From positions 1 through 64,000 of the forward strand of contig NZ_JAQZAL010000008.1 in NCBI RefSeq assembly GCF_028737205.1: a stretch of DNA of 64,000 nucleotides, given 5' to 3'. The notes beneath the pieces are model-generated. The model saw nothing but the letters and a program-made list of their open reading frames with translations. It did not search any database and was not told where the DNA came from. The translations under genes were made by a program, and so were the position numbers. Shown one piece after another: positions 34,000 to 45,077 of this stretch. Source of the DNA: Actinomycetospora lutea (GTDB lineage Bacteria > Actinomycetota > Actinomycetes > Mycobacteriales > Pseudonocardiaceae). Numbering within the stretch: the stretch's first letter is position 1; each line of letters starts with the position of its first letter.

Positions 34000-34995
34000 C
34001 TAGATCGACCGAAGGGGCCCGTCGCTCGGAACGGCGAGCCCCAGCACCGTCGCCACCAGATCCGGCGCGGCCGCGTCGAGCCAGTGCACGCGTCCGTCGC
34101 GGCGGAACCACGAGCGCTGGCGGCGCACCAGCCGCCGGGTGGCGACGACCGTGCGCCGGCGCGCTTCGTCGAGGTCGATCGTGCCGTCGAGGTGCTCGAG
34201 CACCTCGCGGTAGCCGACGGCCCGCGCGGCGGTCGCCCCCTCGCGCAGACCGCGCGCCGCGAGCGCCGCCACCTCGTCGACCAGCCCGCCCGCGAGCATC
34301 GCGTCGACGCGCGCGGCGATCCGCTCGTCGAGGACCTCGGTGTCGCGGTCGAGCCCGACCAGCACCGCGTCGTGCCGCGGCGTGCCCGGTACCGGCAGGC
34401 TCGCCGCGAACGGGCGCCCGGTCAGCTCGACGACCTCGAGCGCCCGCACGATGCGCCGCCCGTTGCTCGCGAGGATGCCCCGCGCGGCGTCGGGGTCGCG
34501 GTCGGCGAGCCGGGCGTGCATGGCCGGGGCCCCGAGCGCGGCGAGCTCGGCGTCCAGGCGGGCGCGCAGGGCGGGGTCGGTGCCCGGGAACGCGAGGTCG
34601 TCGAGGACCGCCTGCACGTAGAGCCCCGATCCGCCCACGACCAGCGGCACGCGGCCCCGCGCCCGGATCGCGTCGACCGCGGCGCGCGCGTCGCGCTGGT
34701 AGGCGGCCACCGTGGCCGTGTCGGTGACCTCGAGGACGTCGAGCAGGTGGTGCGGCACCCCGCGGCGCGCGGCGGGCGGGAGCTTGGCGGTGCCGACGTC
34801 CATGCCGCGGTAGAGCTGCATCGCGTCGGCGTTGACGACCTCCGCGCCCGCCCCGCGCCGGGCCAGCTCCTCGGCGAGGTCGAGCGCGAGGTCGGACTTG
34901 CCGGTCGCCGTGGGGCCGACCAGGGCGATCGGGCGCGGGAGGCCGGGGACAGGCGAGCACGCCGAGAGGGGGGCTCGACCGATCGGGCGGGTCAT
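34000..34995 (-). CDS. miaA: tRNA dimethylallyltransferase
   Basis: A 331-residue enzyme adding dimethylallyl to adenosine 37 of tRNAs reading U-starting codons; MiaB then methylthiolates it. The P-loop is [20 protein letters not shown], followed by [27 protein letters not shown] and [14 protein letters not shown]. The C-terminal [10 protein letters not shown] ... [10 protein letters not shown] is typical. The N-terminal ~20 residues are variable and coincide with a dispersed repeat (34949-34980). Divergent from the DUF349 gene, as in M. tuberculosis. Confidence 0.95.
   Translation of the reverse strand: MTRPIGRAPLSACSPVPGLPRPIALVGPTATGKSDLALDLAEELARRGAGAEVVNADAMQLYRGMDVGTAKLPPAARRGVPHHLLDVLEVTDTATVAAYQRDARAAVDAIRARGRVPLVVGGSGLYVQAVLDDLAFPGTDPALRARLDAELAALGAPAMHARLADRDPDAARGILASNGRRIVRALEVVELTGRPFAASLPVPGTPRHDAVLVGLDRDTEVLDERIAARVDAMLAGGLVDEVAALAARGLREGATAARAVGYREVLEHLDGTIDLDEARRRTVVATRRLVRRQRSWFRRDGRVHWLDAAAPDLVATVLGLAVPSDGPLRSI
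34949..34980 (-). repeat. Dispersed coding repeat, family B, copy 3
   Basis: 32 bp; read on the minus strand it begins GGTCGAGCCCCCCTCTCGGC. It matches the 19642-19673 copy along its length with few differences and supplies miaA codons about 6-16 ([11 protein letters not shown]). Confidence 0.65.
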
Positions 34996-35121
34996 CACGC
35001 CCAGGATCCCAGACCTGCGACCGGGTGGCGCGCGAGCCCGTCGGAGCGGACAGGGAGTTCCTGCGCGCTCGGCGGACCTGCTTGAATGCCCGAACCGTAG
35101 GAGCTGGAGGTGTCGGGGCCG

Positions 35122-36525
35122 ATGACCGACGAGCAGGCTGCGGAGGCCGTCGACGGGGCGGGCCCCGACGGCGCCACCGACGCCGCACCCGGGGCCGTCA
35201 CCGACAACGGCACGGATGTCCCGGCGCACCCGGCCCCACCGGCGGCCCCGCCCGTGACCGCGCCGACCCCCGGTCCCTCCGGGGGCGCGCCGACGTTCCC
35301 GTCCGTCGCGTCGGCCGCGGCCGACCCCGGCCGCTGGGGTCGGGTCGACGAGGACGGCACCGTGTGGGTCACGACGGCCGACGGCGAGCGCGCGGTCGGG
35401 TCCTGGCAGGCGGGCGACGCCGTCGAGGGTCTCGCCCACTTCGCGGTGCGCTTCGACGACCTGCGCACCGAGGTCGACCTGCTCGTCCGGCGCCTCACCG
35501 GCGGCCGGGGCGAGGCGCGCGCGATCCTGCGCAGCGCCACCACCCTGCGCGAGCGCCTCGTCGACGCCGCCGTCGTCGGCGACGTCGTGGGGCTCGGGCA
35601 CCGCCTCGACGCGGTGGTCGCCGCCGCCGAGGGCGCCGAGGAGTCCGAGCGCGCCGCCCGCGCGGGCGCCCGCGACGACGCGGTCGCCCGCAAGGAGGCG
35701 CTCATCGCCGAGGCCGAGACCCTCGCCGAGGAGACCACCCGCTGGAAGCACGCCGGCGACCGCTTCCAGGCGATGATCGAGGAGTGGAAGTCGATCAAGG
35801 GGATCGACCGCAAGACCGACGACGCGCTGTGGAAGCGCTTCTCCCGCGCCCGCGAGACCTTCGCCCGCCGCCGCGGCGCGCACTTCGCCGAGCTCGACCG
35901 GGCGCGCACCGCGGCGAAGGCGCGCAAGGAGGAGCTCGTCGTCGAGGCCGAGTCGCTCACCGGGTCCAGCGACTGGGGGCCGACGGCCGGGCGCTACAAG
36001 GAGCTCATGGCCGAGTGGAAGGCGGCCGGGCGCACGAGCAAGGACGCCGACGACGCCCTGTGGGCGCGGTTCCGGGGCGCCCAGGACACGTTCTTCTCGC
36101 GCCGGTCGGAGGCGTTCTCGGCCCGCGACGCCGAGTTCTCCGACAACGCCCGCGCCAAGGAGGCGCTGCTCGCCGAGGCCGGGCGCATCGACCTCGCCGA
36201 CGTCGACGCCGCCCGCGCCGCGCTGCGCGACGTGCAGGAGCGCTGGGACGCGATCGGGAAGGTGCCCCGCGAGCGGGTGCGGGAGTTCTCGGCACGGCTC
36301 AAGGAGGTCGAGGACCGCGTCCGCGGCGCGGTCGACCGCCGCTGGCAGGCCGCCGACCCCGAGACCGAGGCGCGCGTCGGGCAGTTCCGCGCCCGCGTCG
36401 AGCAGTTCGAGGCCCAGGCGGCCAAGGCGCACGCCGCGGGCGACCGCCGCCGCGCCCAGGAGGCCGAGCGCCAGGCGGCGCAGTGGCGGGAGTGGCTCGC
36501 GGCCGCCGAGGAGGCGACCCGGTAG
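35122..36525 (+). CDS. DUF349 domain-containing protein (Rv2731-like)
   Basis: A 467-residue, highly charged helical protein. An Ala/Pro-rich N-terminus (about 60 residues) precedes the [12 protein letters not shown] strand and at least two DUF349 repeats, recognisable from [18 protein letters not shown] ... [19 protein letters not shown] and [14 protein letters not shown] ... [19 protein letters not shown]. Extensive coiled coil is likely. Rv2731 occupies the same place in M. tuberculosis; the function is unknown. ATG 35122 has GGAGG 11 nt upstream; GTG 35110 is an alternative. Confidence 0.88.
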   Translation: MTDEQAAEAVDGAGPDGATDAAPGAVTDNGTDVPAHPAPPAAPPVTAPTPGPSGGAPTFPSVASAAADPGRWGRVDEDGTVWVTTADGERAVGSWQAGDAVEGLAHFAVRFDDLRTEVDLLVRRLTGGRGEARAILRSATTLRERLVDAAVVGDVVGLGHRLDAVVAAAEGAEESERAARAGARDDAVARKEALIAEAETLAEETTRWKHAGDRFQAMIEEWKSIKGIDRKTDDALWKRFSRARETFARRRGAHFAELDRARTAAKARKEELVVEAESLTGSSDWGPTAGRYKELMAEWKAAGRTSKDADDALWARFRGAQDTFFSRRSEAFSARDAEFSDNARAKEALLAEAGRIDLADVDAARAALRDVQERWDAIGKVPRERVREFSARLKEVEDRVRGAVDRRWQAADPETEARVGQFRARVEQFEAQAAKAHAAGDRRRAQEAERQAAQWREWLAAAEEATR

Positions 36526-36531
36526 CGCGCG

Positions 36532-36957
36532 CTACCGGCGCGAGAACGCGTAGCTCGCCCAGCGGGCGGCGAGCACGATCATCGCGAGCAGCGCGAGCCA
36601 GAGCCCGACGCCCGGGCCGGTGCCGGCGCTGGTGTTCTGCGACCAGATCGCCCAGAGGCCGGTCACCGACGTGATCGTGCACCCGGCCGCCGTGACGAAC
36701 ACGGCGGGCCAGCGCCCGGTGAGCAGCGTGACCGCGGTGCCGACCACGCCGAACACCACCGCGAGCGTGCCGAACAGCCGCGGGAGCCCCGTGACGCCGG
36801 GGCGACCGAGGACGACCTCCCACCCCGAGGCGCCGAGACCGGTCCACGGCAGGACCGCGGCGAGCAGGAGCACGAGGACCGCGACGGCGGCGACGAGCGC
36901 GCCGGGCCCGAAGTCGACGCGGCCCGAGGGCGCGGGGGCGGTGGAGGATTCGGTCAC
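36532..36957 (-). CDS. Conserved membrane protein next to miaB (Rv2732c position)
   Basis: A 141-residue protein with four predicted membrane helices (LVAAVAVLVLLLAAVLPWTG; LFGTLAVVFGVVGTAVTLLTG; FVTAAGCTITSVTGLWAIW; LWLALLAMIVLAARW). Function unknown. The GTG start at 36957 lies 3 nt after the miaB stop, so it is co-translated with miaB; the same pairing exists in mycobacteria. Confidence 0.8.
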   Translation of the reverse strand: MTESSTAPAPSGRVDFGPGALVAAVAVLVLLLAAVLPWTGLGASGWEVVLGRPGVTGLPRLFGTLAVVFGVVGTAVTLLTGRWPAVFVTAAGCTITSVTGLWAIWSQNTSAGTGPGVGLWLALLAMIVLAARWASYAFSRR

Positions 36958-36960
36958 GGC

Positions 36961-38544
36961 TCAGACCTCCGTCAGCGTCGGCGGGAGACGGAGCGCGGCG
37001 GGGCTCGACCCATCGGAGGAGGCGCACGCGGACGCCGGCGCGGGCGCCGGGGCCGGCGGGCCGAGCGTCGGCAGGCCGAGCCCGGTGGTGCGCGGCGTCG
37101 TGGGCCGCTCCCCCGCGGCGTGGGCGTCGCCGGCGCGCGTGCGGCGGTGGGTCAGGACGTCGCCGTCGGCGACGACGTGGTGCGGGGCGCCGTAGGTGGC
37201 GCGGACGGTGACGACGTCACCGGGCCGGACCTCGTCGGCGGTGCCCGTCGGCGTGAAGTGCACGAGCCGCCCGTCGCGGGCGCGCCCGCTCATCCGCCGG
37301 GTCGCGGTGTCCTTGCGGCCCTCGCCGGTGGAGACGATCAGTTCGAGCTCGCGCCCGACCTGCGCCCGGTTCTGTTCCAGGGAGATCCCCTCCTGGAGCG
37401 CGACCAGCCGGTCGTAGCGCTCCTGCACGACGGCTTTGGGCACCTGGTCGGGCAGCGAGGCGGCGGGCGTGCCGGGGCGCGGCGAGTACTGGAAGGTGAA
37501 GGCCTGGCTGAACCGGGACGCCTCGACCACCCGCAGCGTCTCGGCGAAGTCCTCCTCGGTCTCCCCCGGGAAGCCGACGATGATGTCGGTGGTCAGCGCC
37601 GCGTCCGGCATCGCGGCGCGCACGTCGGACACGATGTCGAGGTAGCGCTTGGCCCGGTACGAGCGGCGCATCGCCCGCAGCACCCGGTCGGAGCCGGACT
37701 GCAGCGGCATGTGCAGCTGGGGGCAGACGTTCGGCGTCTCGGCCATCGCGGCGATGACGTCGGCGGTGAAGTCGCGGGGGTGCGGGCTGGTGAACCGCAC
37801 GCGCTCGAGCCCCTCGACGCGCCCGCAGGCGCGCAGGAGGTCGGCGAATGCGGTGCGCCCGCTGGCGCGGTCGTCGAACGAGACGCCATAGGCGTTGACG
37901 TTCTGGCCGAGCAGCGTCACCTCGAGCACGCCCTCGGCGACGAGCGCCTCGACCTCGGCGAGGATCTCGCCGGGCCGCCGGTCGACCTCCTTGCCGCGCA
38001 GCGAGGGCACGATGCAGAAGGTGCACGTGTTGTTGCAGCCCACGGAGATCGAGACCCAGCCGGAGTGGGCCGAGTCGCGGCGCGCAGGCAGGTGCGACGG
38101 GAACGTCTCGAGCGCCTCGAGGATCTCGACCTGGGCCTCGCCGTTGTGCCGGGCGCGCTCGAGCAGTGCCGGCAACGACCCCGTGTTGTGGGTGCCGAAC
38201 ACGACGTCGACCCACGGCGCCTTCGCCACCACCGTGTCGCGGTCCTTCTGCGCGAGGCAACCGCCGACCGCGATCTGCATCCCGGGCCGCCGCGCCTTCT
38301 CCGGCGCGAGGTTGCCGAGCTGGCCGTAGAGCTTGTTGTCGGCGTTCTCGCGCACCGCGCAGGTGTTGAACACGACCAGGTCGGCGCCGTCGGCGTCGTC
38401 GGTGTGCTCGTAGCCGGCCTCCTCCAGCACGCCCGCGAGGCGCTCGGAGTCGTGCACGTTCATCTGGCACCCGTGGGTGCGGATGTGGAAGGTCGGGGCG
38501 GTGTCGATGGTCGAGCTCCGCTCCGCTGCGTCTCCTGCGGTCAT
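36961..38544 (-). CDS. miaB: tRNA-2-methylthio-N6-dimethylallyladenosine synthase
   Basis: A 527-residue radical SAM methylthiotransferase acting on position 37 of MiaA-modified tRNA. The N-terminal cluster cysteines are in [16 protein letters not shown] and VGGCLAQ; the radical SAM CxxxCxxC is GCNNTCTFC at about residue 170; the C-terminal TRAM domain is [14 protein letters not shown] ... VTVRATYG. Both ends carry repeat-derived residues: GDAAERSST after the initial MTA and [12 protein letters not shown] at the tail, which is also Pro/Ala-rich and longer than in relatives. ATG 38544 is preferred to GTG 38547. APC permease gene is 22 nt upstream on the same strand. Confidence 0.96.
   Translation of the reverse strand: MTAGDAAERSSTIDTAPTFHIRTHGCQMNVHDSERLAGVLEEAGYEHTDDADGADLVVFNTCAVRENADNKLYGQLGNLAPEKARRPGMQIAVGGCLAQKDRDTVVAKAPWVDVVFGTHNTGSLPALLERARHNGEAQVEILEALETFPSHLPARRDSAHSGWVSISVGCNNTCTFCIVPSLRGKEVDRRPGEILAEVEALVAEGVLEVTLLGQNVNAYGVSFDDRASGRTAFADLLRACGRVEGLERVRFTSPHPRDFTADVIAAMAETPNVCPQLHMPLQSGSDRVLRAMRRSYRAKRYLDIVSDVRAAMPDAALTTDIIVGFPGETEEDFAETLRVVEASRFSQAFTFQYSPRPGTPAASLPDQVPKAVVQERYDRLVALQEGISLEQNRAQVGRELELIVSTGEGRKDTATRRMSGRARDGRLVHFTPTGTADEVRPGDVVTVRATYGAPHHVVADGDVLTHRRTRAGDAHAAGERPTTPRTTGLGLPTLGPPAPAPAPASACASSDGSSPAALRLPPTLTEV
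36984..37009 (-). repeat. Dispersed coding repeat, family A, copy 2 (MiaB C-terminus)
   Basis: Plus strand reads GGAGACGGAGCGCGGCGGGG then CTCGAC, an inverted copy of the 38510 element with 5 mismatches or so. It encodes the MiaB tail SSPAALRLP. Confidence 0.65.
38510..38535 (+). repeat. Dispersed coding repeat, family A, copy 3 (MiaB N-terminus)
   Basis: 26 bp identical to the copy at 1494-1519 except for one base. It encodes MiaB residues 4-12 (GDAAERSST) right after the start. Confidence 0.85.
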
Positions 38545-38566
38545 CACCGCCCAGGGTAGGCGCCCG

Positions 38567-39982
38567 TCACTTCCCGAGCGTGCTCGCGTCGAAGTCCGCC
38601 CGCCGTCCCGTGGTCGCGCGGTTGACCGCCCACAGCAGGACGCCGAGCAGCAGCAGGATCCCGGCGAACAGGTACTCCTTGGGCGGGCGCCCGGAGAAGG
38701 GGCTCGCCAGGAAGGCGCACAGCACCGCGGCGACCACCGGGATCGCCGTCGGGGCCCGGAAGTGCCGGTGGGCGACCTCGTCGCGCCGCAGCACGAGCAC
38801 CGCGATGTTGACCAGGGTGAACACCGCGAGCAGCAGCAGCGAGGTCATGCTGCCCAGCTCGGAGATCTCGAGGAGCAGCACCAGGACGATCGCTAGCGCG
38901 CTGGTGACGATGATGGCGAGCCACGGGGTGCGCCGGCCCGGGTGCACCTTGGCGAAGGCGTCCGGGATGATCCGCTCCCGCGCCATCCCGTAGAGCAGCC
39001 GGCTGGCCATCATCATGTTGATCAGCGCGGTGTTGGTGACCGCGAACAGCGTGATCGCCGCGAACACGACGGCCGGGAACGACGGCGACGCGGTCTGGAC
39101 GACCCGCAGCAGCGCCCCGCTCTCGGCGGCGGCCAGCTCCTCGGTGGGCACGAGCGTCGAGGCCAGCAGCGCGACGACCAGGTAGATCGTCGCGGTGATG
39201 CCCATGGCCAGCAGCATCGCGCGCGGGAAGGTGCGCGGCGGGTCGACGGTCTCCTCGGCCATGTTCACCGAGTCCTCGAAGCCGACCATCGCGAAGAAGG
39301 CGAGGGCGGTGGCCGACGAGATCGCGAGCAGCACCGCGGGCTCGGAGAAGATCGAGCTCTCGGGCGCGGAGGTGGCGAACTCCCCCAGCCGCGACGCGTC
39401 GCCCGCCCCGTTCACCACCGCCCAGGCGCCCAGCACGATGACGATCAGCAGACCGAGGATCTCGATGGACGTGAGCACCAGGTTGACGCGCACCGACTCG
39501 CCGACGCCCCGGAAGTTGATCACGGCGAGCATCAGCAGGAACGCCACGACCACGAGCGGCGTGACCCAGCCGGGCACCTCGCCGACGATCGCCTCGAGGT
39601 TGGTGCCGCCGAACGCCTGCGCGGCCGAGGCCGCCGAGGTGATGCCCGAGCACATGACCGTGAAGGCGACGAGGAAGGTCAGGAACGGCTTCCGGAACGC
39701 CTGCTGGGTGTAGAGGGCCGCCCCCGCGGCCCGCGGGTACTTGCCGACCAGCTCCAGGTAGCTGAACGCGGTCATGAAGGCGACGACGAACGCCAGCAGG
39801 AACGGCAGCCACAGCGCGCCGCCGACCCGCTCCGACACCGTCCCGGTCAGCGCGTAGATCGTCGTGCCGAGGATGTCGCCGATGATGAAGAAGACGAGCA
39901 GCTTCGGGCCGATGGCCCGGACGAGGCTCGGCTCACCGCTCGTGGTGTCGGTCGTCGCGGCGCTCGCCGTGTCGTCGGGCAC
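38567..39982 (-). CDS. APC family amino acid permease
   Basis: A 471-residue transporter with about 12 membrane segments. [17 protein letters not shown] is the helix-1 substrate/unwound motif of the APC superfamily, and [20 protein letters not shown] the helix-6 region. The next segments include [20 protein letters not shown]. The amino acid substrate is not predictable. GTG 39982 is the family-consistent start. miaB follows 22 nt after the stop and may be partly read from this promoter. Confidence 0.87.
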   Translation of the reverse strand: MPDDTASAATTDTTSGEPSLVRAIGPKLLVFFIIGDILGTTIYALTGTVSERVGGALWLPFLLAFVVAFMTAFSYLELVGKYPRAAGAALYTQQAFRKPFLTFLVAFTVMCSGITSAASAAQAFGGTNLEAIVGEVPGWVTPLVVVAFLLMLAVINFRGVGESVRVNLVLTSIEILGLLIVIVLGAWAVVNGAGDASRLGEFATSAPESSIFSEPAVLLAISSATALAFFAMVGFEDSVNMAEETVDPPRTFPRAMLLAMGITATIYLVVALLASTLVPTEELAAAESGALLRVVQTASPSFPAVVFAAITLFAVTNTALINMMMASRLLYGMARERIIPDAFAKVHPGRRTPWLAIIVTSALAIVLVLLLEISELGSMTSLLLLAVFTLVNIAVLVLRRDEVAHRHFRAPTAIPVVAAVLCAFLASPFSGRPPKEYLFAGILLLLGVLLWAVNRATTGRRADFDASTLGK

Positions 39983-40051
39983 GCGGGCATGCTGCCCGGG
40001 TCGTCCCCGTCGCGCACCCCTCGACACTCCGGGCCCTGGCACGATGCGCGG

Positions 40052-40999
40052 ATGAGCCCGGCCCTGCGTCGCCGCACGGTGCTGGCCGCCGGGCTGGGCG
40101 CGGTCGCCGTGCTCGGGGCCGGGTGCGCCCGGCCCGACACGACGCCGGTCGTCGTCGCCACCGGCGGCCCGCAGGGCGTCTACCGGCGCCTCGGCGACGC
40201 GCTGGCGGGCATCTGGGGCGTCGACCCCGGCGTCCCCACCGGCGTGCTGGGCAGCGAGGGCTCCGTCGACAACGTCGGCACGCTCGTGTCCGGGCGGGCG
40301 CGCGTCGCGTTCTGCGCCGCCGACGTGGCGGTCGACGGTGCCGTCGACGGGGCCCGCCCGCGCCACCCGCTGCAGGCGCTGGCCCGGGTGCACGACGACG
40401 CGATCCACGTGGTCGTGCCCGCCGAGTCGCCGATCCGCCGCCTCGCCGACCTGCGCGGACGTCGCGTGTCGGTCGGCGCCCGCAACTCCGGGGTGCTCGT
40501 CATCGCCCCCCGCCTGCTGGCCACCGTGGGGCTGACCGCCGAGCGGGACATGGACGCGGTGATGCTCGGCCTCGACGACTCCCTGGCGGCCCTCGAGCGC
40601 GGCGCGATCGACGCGTTCTTCTGGTCCGGCGGCGTGCCCACCGCCGGCGTGGACCAGCTCGCGCGGCGACGCCCGGTCCGGCTGCTCGACCTCGGCGAGG
40701 AGACCGCCCGGCTGCGCACCGGCTACCCGGTCTACGACGTCACCACGGTCCCGGCCGGCACCTACCGGCTCGCCGACCCCGTGAGCACGACCTCGGTGCG
40801 CAACGTCCTGCTCGTCACCGCGGACATGCCCGCGACGCTCAGCGAGCCGCTCGTGGCCTCGATGCTCGCGCGCCGCGACGCCCTCGCGCTCGCCGACCCC
40901 GCCGGGCGCAGCATCGACCCGCGCACGGCGATCGGCACCCAGCCGGTCGCCCTGCACCCCGGCGCGCTGGCGGCCTACCGGGCGTTCAAGGGCGTCTGA
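40052..40999 (+). CDS. TAXI family solute-binding lipoprotein (orphan)
   Basis: A 315-residue exported binding protein. RRRTVLAAG resembles a Tat signal and the lipobox LGAGC gives lipidated C25. VVATGGPQGVYRRLGDALAG, VLGSEGSVDNVGTLVSGRA and VSVGARNSGVLVIAPRLLA are TAXI-family segments; FFWSGGVPTAGVDQL closes the domain. There is no TRAP membrane component nearby. The gene converges on, and overlaps by 25 nt, a histidine kinase gene, so it may be a ligand sensor for that kinase rather than a transporter part (inference). Confidence 0.83.
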   Translation: MSPALRRRTVLAAGLGAVAVLGAGCARPDTTPVVVATGGPQGVYRRLGDALAGIWGVDPGVPTGVLGSEGSVDNVGTLVSGRARVAFCAADVAVDGAVDGARPRHPLQALARVHDDAIHVVVPAESPIRRLADLRGRRVSVGARNSGVLVIAPRLLATVGLTAERDMDAVMLGLDDSLAALERGAIDAFFWSGGVPTAGVDQLARRRPVRLLDLGEETARLRTGYPVYDVTTVPAGTYRLADPVSTTSVRNVLLVTADMPATLSEPLVASMLARRDALALADPAGRSIDPRTAIGTQPVALHPGALAAYRAFKGV

Positions 41000-42540
41000 G
41001 CCGGCACCCCGCCGGTCTCGCTCCCCGTCTCGCCGCCCGTCTCGCCGCCTGCCTCGCCGCGCGCCTCGCCGCCGGCCTCCCCCGCCGCCGCGTCCGCCCG
41101 CTCCCCCGCGGCGTCGCGGGCCGCGGCCGGCGGCAGGCGCAGGACGACGCGCAGGCCGCCGTCCTCGGGCAGCTGCAGCACGAGCTCGCCGCCCGCCCGC
41201 TCGGCCGACCGCGCGGCGATCGCCAGGCCGAGCCCGGTGCCGTCGATACCGGTGCCGTCCCGCCCGTGCTGGGTCGGCGCGCGCCAGAAGCGGTCGGTCG
41301 CCCGCTCGAGCTCGGAGGGGTCGAGGCCGCAGCCGTGGTCGCGCACGCCGATCTCGACGTGTCCCTCGACGCGGGCGGTCGACAGCTCGACCTCGGTGCC
41401 CGGCGGGGCGTACTTGAGCGCGTTGTCCAGCACCGCGTCGAGGACCGCGACCACCGAGTCGACGTCGGAGCGGGCCACGAGCCCGCCCGGGCCGCGGCGG
41501 CGCAGGGAGAGCCCCTCGTGCTCGGCGAGCACCCCCCAGGCGTCCGCGCGGTCGTCGAGCACCGGGTCCAGGGGCATCGGCACCGGCTGCGCTGGGCGGC
41601 CCTCCGCCTTCGCCAGCGCGAGCAGCGCGTCGAGCACGCCCGCGAGGCGGTCGGTCTCCTCGAGCGCCGCGCCGTGCTCCTCGCGCAGCGCGGCCATCAT
41701 GTCGGGGTCGATCCGCGCGTCCGGCGCGGCGAGGGCGGCGCCGACGTTCTGCATGCGCAGGCGCAGCGCGGTCAGCGGGTTGCGCAGCTGGTGGCCGGCG
41801 TCCGCGAGGAACGCGCGCTGCGACTCGAGCGCGTGGGTCACCCCGGCCGCCATCTGGTCGAAGTGCCGGCTCAGGCGGCGCAGCTCCGGCGGGCCGCGCC
41901 CGTCGCCGACCGGCCGCGGCGCGCGCCCGGCCCGCACCGCCGCGGCCACCTGCGCCGTCCCCTCGTCGAGGCCCTCCACGGGGGCGAGGATCCAGCGCAC
42001 CAGCGGCAGCGCGAGCCCCGCCGCGATCGCCAGCGCCACCAGGCCCGCCCCGGCCAGCGCCGCCCACACCCGCAGCGTCTCGGCGCGCGCGGGCGCGATC
42101 GGCGAGATGGTCACCGCCGCGCCGCGGACCTCGCCGCCGACCAGCACCGGCTCGGCGAGCAGCAGCGGCGCGGTGTCCCACGGCCACACCGGGTCCGGCG
42201 GCTCGGAGCGCTGACCGGCGAGCGCGAGCTGCACCCGGCGCGCGGCGGGCTCGGGCACCTCGGCGCGCGAGGACGCGAGGACCCGGCCCTCGCGGTCGAC
42301 GACGAACGCCGTGATGCCGTAGACGTCGTCGTAGCGGGCGAGCTCGGCGGCGAGCGCGCTCGTGTCCCCGTCGCCGACCGCCCGCTGCGCGATGGCCGCG
42401 AACCGCGTCGTGTCCCCCAGCCGGTCGGCGAACAGCCGCGACGTCGCGGTCGACGCCGACGCGCCCGCGAGCGGCAGCCCGAGGCCCAGCACCAGCATCC
42501 CGACCAGCACCGAGAAGACGACGAGCAGCCGCGTGCGCAT
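40975..42540 (-). CDS. Two-component sensor histidine kinase
   Basis: A 521-residue kinase. Helix 1 is residues 5-28; an extracellular region of about 130 residues follows ([17 protein letters not shown] ... TISPIAPA); helix 2 is about 165-190; then HAMP, the dimerisation domain with [20 protein letters not shown] (phosphorylated His) and the ATPase domain with [11 protein letters not shown] (N box), GCGLDP and GTGLGLAI. The tail is a degenerate 12-bp repeat run giving [14 protein letters not shown]. The response regulator gene ends 2 nt before ATG 42540, so both form one unit. Confidence 0.92.
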   Translation of the reverse strand: MRTRLLVVFSVLVGMLVLGLGLPLAGASASTATSRLFADRLGDTTRFAAIAQRAVGDGDTSALAAELARYDDVYGITAFVVDREGRVLASSRAEVPEPAARRVQLALAGQRSEPPDPVWPWDTAPLLLAEPVLVGGEVRGAAVTISPIAPARAETLRVWAALAGAGLVALAIAAGLALPLVRWILAPVEGLDEGTAQVAAAVRAGRAPRPVGDGRGPPELRRLSRHFDQMAAGVTHALESQRAFLADAGHQLRNPLTALRLRMQNVGAALAAPDARIDPDMMAALREEHGAALEETDRLAGVLDALLALAKAEGRPAQPVPMPLDPVLDDRADAWGVLAEHEGLSLRRRGPGGLVARSDVDSVVAVLDAVLDNALKYAPPGTEVELSTARVEGHVEIGVRDHGCGLDPSELERATDRFWRAPTQHGRDGTGIDGTGLGLAIAARSAERAGGELVLQLPEDGGLRVVLRLPPAAARDAAGERADAAAGEAGGEARGEAGGETGGETGSETGGVPAQTPLNAR

Positions 42541-42542
42541 GG

Positions 42543-43220
42543 TCAGGCCCCCGAGCCCGCGGCCAGCCGGTACCCCACGCCGCGCACCGTCGCGACCATC
42601 CCGGGGCGCCCGAGCTTCGTCCGCAGCGTGGCCACGTGGACGTCGAGGGTGCGGTCGGCGCCCGGCCACCGGCGCCCCCACACCTCGGCGACGAGGCGGT
42701 CGCGCGTGCAGACCGCGCCGCCGGCGTCGGCGAGCAGGGCGAGGACGGCGAACTCCTTGCGCGAGAGCGCCACGTCCCCGCCGTCGACGGTGAGGGTGTG
42801 GCGCGCGCGGTCGAGCACGACGCCCGCGCCGAGCTCCGTCACGGGGTCGGACGCGGCGGGGGTGCCGTTGCCCCGCCGCCGGCGCACCGCGTGGATGCGG
42901 GCGACGAGCTCGCCGACGTCGTAGGGCTTGACCAGGTAGTCGTCGGCGCCGTGGTGCAGGCCGAGGATGCGCTCGTCGACGCTGCCGCGGGCGCTGACCA
43001 CGATCACCGGGACGTCGCCGGCCTCCCGGATGCGCCGGCACACCTCGAGCCCGTCGACGTCGGGCAGGCCGAGGTCGAGCAGCACGACGTCGGTGCCGGG
43101 CAGGTGCGGCAGCACCGCGAGACCGTGGCTGACCCGCTCGACCTCCATCTCGTGGCGGGACAGGGCGGCGCGCAGGGCCGCGGCGACGCGGTCGTCGTCC
43201 TCCACGACGAGCACCCGCAC
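42543..43220 (-). CDS. OmpR/PhoB-type response regulator
   Basis: A 225-residue regulator. The receiver has acidic pocket VVEDDDR, phospho-acceptor aspartate in [14 protein letters not shown] and lysine in [11 protein letters not shown]. The winged helix has [17 protein letters not shown] and [15 protein letters not shown] ... [11 protein letters not shown] 43220 is the start. It precedes its kinase by 2 nt. Divergent from the glutamate-type ABC operon across 141 nt, where it could bind. Confidence 0.94.
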   Translation of the reverse strand: MRVLVVEDDDRVAAALRAALSRHEMEVERVSHGLAVLPHLPGTDVVLLDLGLPDVDGLEVCRRIREAGDVPVIVVSARGSVDERILGLHHGADDYLVKPYDVGELVARIHAVRRRRGNGTPAASDPVTELGAGVVLDRARHTLTVDGGDVALSRKEFAVLALLADAGGAVCTRDRLVAEVWGRRWPGADRTLDVHVATLRTKLGRPGMVATVRGVGYRLAAGSGA

Positions 43221-43361
43221 CCGTGCCTCCTCCCGGCCGATGTCCCTCGCGTGACGGAGTGGCGGGGTAACCCTAAGTCTTCCTCAAGAGCGTGGACGCC
43301 CCGTTCGGGGCGCTGGCACGGTCCGTTCACCTTCCGGTGGAGCGACGAGGAGGAGCGTGGC

Positions 43362-44138
43362 ATGGCCGACGAGACCGCCGAGCCGTCAGGACCGTCGGCC
43401 GGCACCCCGATGGTGCGCATGACCGGTGTCAACAAGCACTTCGGCGACCTGCACGTCCTGCGGGACATCGACCTCGAGGTCGCGCGCGGCGAGGTGGTCG
43501 TCGTCCTCGGCCCGTCGGGCTCGGGCAAGTCGACCCTGTGCCGGGCGATCAACCGCCTGGAGCCGGTCGAGACCGGCACCGTCGAGATCGACGGCGTCCC
43601 GCTGCCCGCCGAGGGCAGCGAGCTCGCGAAGCTGCGCGCGGACGTCGGTATGGTGTTCCAGCAGTTCAACCTCTTCGCCCACATGACGATCCTCGACAAC
43701 GTCACGCTGGCGCCGATGCGCGTGCGCGGGGTGTCGAAGTCCGAGGCGCAGGAGCGGGCCCGCGGCCTGCTCGACCGGGTGGGCATCGGCAACCAGTCCG
43801 AGAAGTACCCCGCGCAGCTCTCCGGCGGCCAGCAGCAGCGCGTGGCGATCGCCCGGGCGCTCGCGATGGAGCCGAAGGTGATGCTCTTCGACGAGCCGAC
43901 CTCGGCGCTCGACCCGGAGATGGTCGGCGAGGTCATCGACGTCATGGGCGGGCTCGCGAAGGACGGCATGACGATGGTCGTGGTGACCCACGAGATGGGG
44001 TTCGCCCGCCGGGCCGCGCACCGCGTCGTGTTCATGGCCGACGGCGAGATCGTCGAGGACACCACGCCCGACAGCTTCTTCTCCCGGCCCGCCACCGAAC
44101 GGGCCCGCGACTTCCTCGGGAAGATCCTCACCCACTAG
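43362..44138 (+). CDS. gluA: Polar amino acid (glutamate-type) ABC transporter ATPase
   Basis: A 258-residue ATPase of the PAAT family. Walker [13 protein letters not shown]-loop [12 protein letters not shown], signature LSGGQQQR, Walker [16 protein letters not shown] and the switch histidine VVVTHEMGF are complete. It energises import through the two permeases encoded downstream. GAGGAGGAG precedes ATG 43362. The order gluA-gluB-gluC-gluD is that of Corynebacterium and Streptomyces glutamate uptake systems. Confidence 0.92.
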   Translation: MADETAEPSGPSAGTPMVRMTGVNKHFGDLHVLRDIDLEVARGEVVVVLGPSGSGKSTLCRAINRLEPVETGTVEIDGVPLPAEGSELAKLRADVGMVFQQFNLFAHMTILDNVTLAPMRVRGVSKSEAQERARGLLDRVGIGNQSEKYPAQLSGGQQQRVAIARALAMEPKVMLFDEPTSALDPEMVGEVIDVMGGLAKDGMTMVVVTHEMGFARRAAHRVVFMADGEIVEDTTPDSFFSRPATERARDFLGKILTH

Positions 44139-44167
44139 TTCGGCCCACTACCGAAGGAGCCCGTCCC

Positions 44168-45064
44168 ATGAGACGCCTCGTCTCGCTCCGGTCCCTCGGC
44201 GTGCTCCTCGCGGTGCTCGCGATGGCGTTCGGCGCCGCGTGCGGCCGCGAGGGCAGCCCCGGCGGCCAGCCGGTCGCCGGGTCACCGGTCGCCCAGAACG
44301 TGCAGGTGCCCGGCTCGCCCACCTTCGCCGCGATGCAGCAGCGCGGGCGCCTCGTGCTCGGCGTCAAGAACGACCAGCCGGGCCTGGGCATCCAGGACCC
44401 GACCACCGGGCAGTACACCGGCTTCGACATCGAGATCGGGCGCATGGTCGCCGCCGGCCTCGGCTTCGCCCCCGAGCAGATCGAGTACCGGGTCATCCCG
44501 TCGGCCGCCCGTGAGGACGCGATCTCCCGCGGCGACGTCGACCTCTACGTCGGCACGTACACGATCAACGACAGCCGCAAGCAGCGCGTGGGCTTCGCCG
44601 GCCCGTACTTCGTCGCCGGCCAGGACCTCCTCGTCCGCGCCGACGACCAGTCGATCACCGGCCCGCAGACCCTGCAGGGCAAGCGGGTGTGCTCGGCGAC
44701 CGGCTCGACGCCGATCCAGCGCGTCCGCGAGCAGAACCTGACCCAGAACGTGGTCGAGTTCCAGAACTACTCGCAGTGCGTCGACGCCCTGCGCGGCGGC
44801 CAGGTCGACGCCGTCACCACGGACAACGCGATCCTGCAGGGCTACGCCGCGCAGACCCCCGACCAGCTGCGCGTCGTGGGCGTGACCTTCTCCGAGGAGC
44901 CGTACGGCATCGGCATGAACCGCGACGACGTCGCGCTACGGAACAAGGTCAACGACCTCCTCCAGCAGGCCGAGAACGACGGCACCTGGACGCGGCTCTA
45001 CAACGAGACGCTGGGTCGCTCCGGCACCCCGGCGCCCCAGCCCCCGCCCATCGAGCGCTACTAG
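44168..45064 (+). CDS. gluB: Glutamate-type ABC transporter substrate-binding lipoprotein
   Basis: A 298-residue binding lipoprotein: signal peptide with basic MRRLVSLRS start and lipobox FGAAC (C25), then a Pro/Gly/Val-rich linker and the SBP_bac_3 domain (RLVLGVKNDQPGLG, GFDIEIGRMVAAGLG, DLYVGTYTINDSRKQRVGFA). Substrate inferred as glutamate or a related polar amino acid from synteny and similarity. A Pro-rich tail (TPAPQPPPIERY) ends it. Confidence 0.9.
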   Translation: MRRLVSLRSLGVLLAVLAMAFGAACGREGSPGGQPVAGSPVAQNVQVPGSPTFAAMQQRGRLVLGVKNDQPGLGIQDPTTGQYTGFDIEIGRMVAAGLGFAPEQIEYRVIPSAAREDAISRGDVDLYVGTYTINDSRKQRVGFAGPYFVAGQDLLVRADDQSITGPQTLQGKRVCSATGSTPIQRVREQNLTQNVVEFQNYSQCVDALRGGQVDAVTTDNAILQGYAAQTPDQLRVVGVTFSEEPYGIGMNRDDVALRNKVNDLLQQAENDGTWTRLYNETLGRSGTPAPQPPPIERY

Positions 45065-45077
45065 GTGCTCCGCGCAC

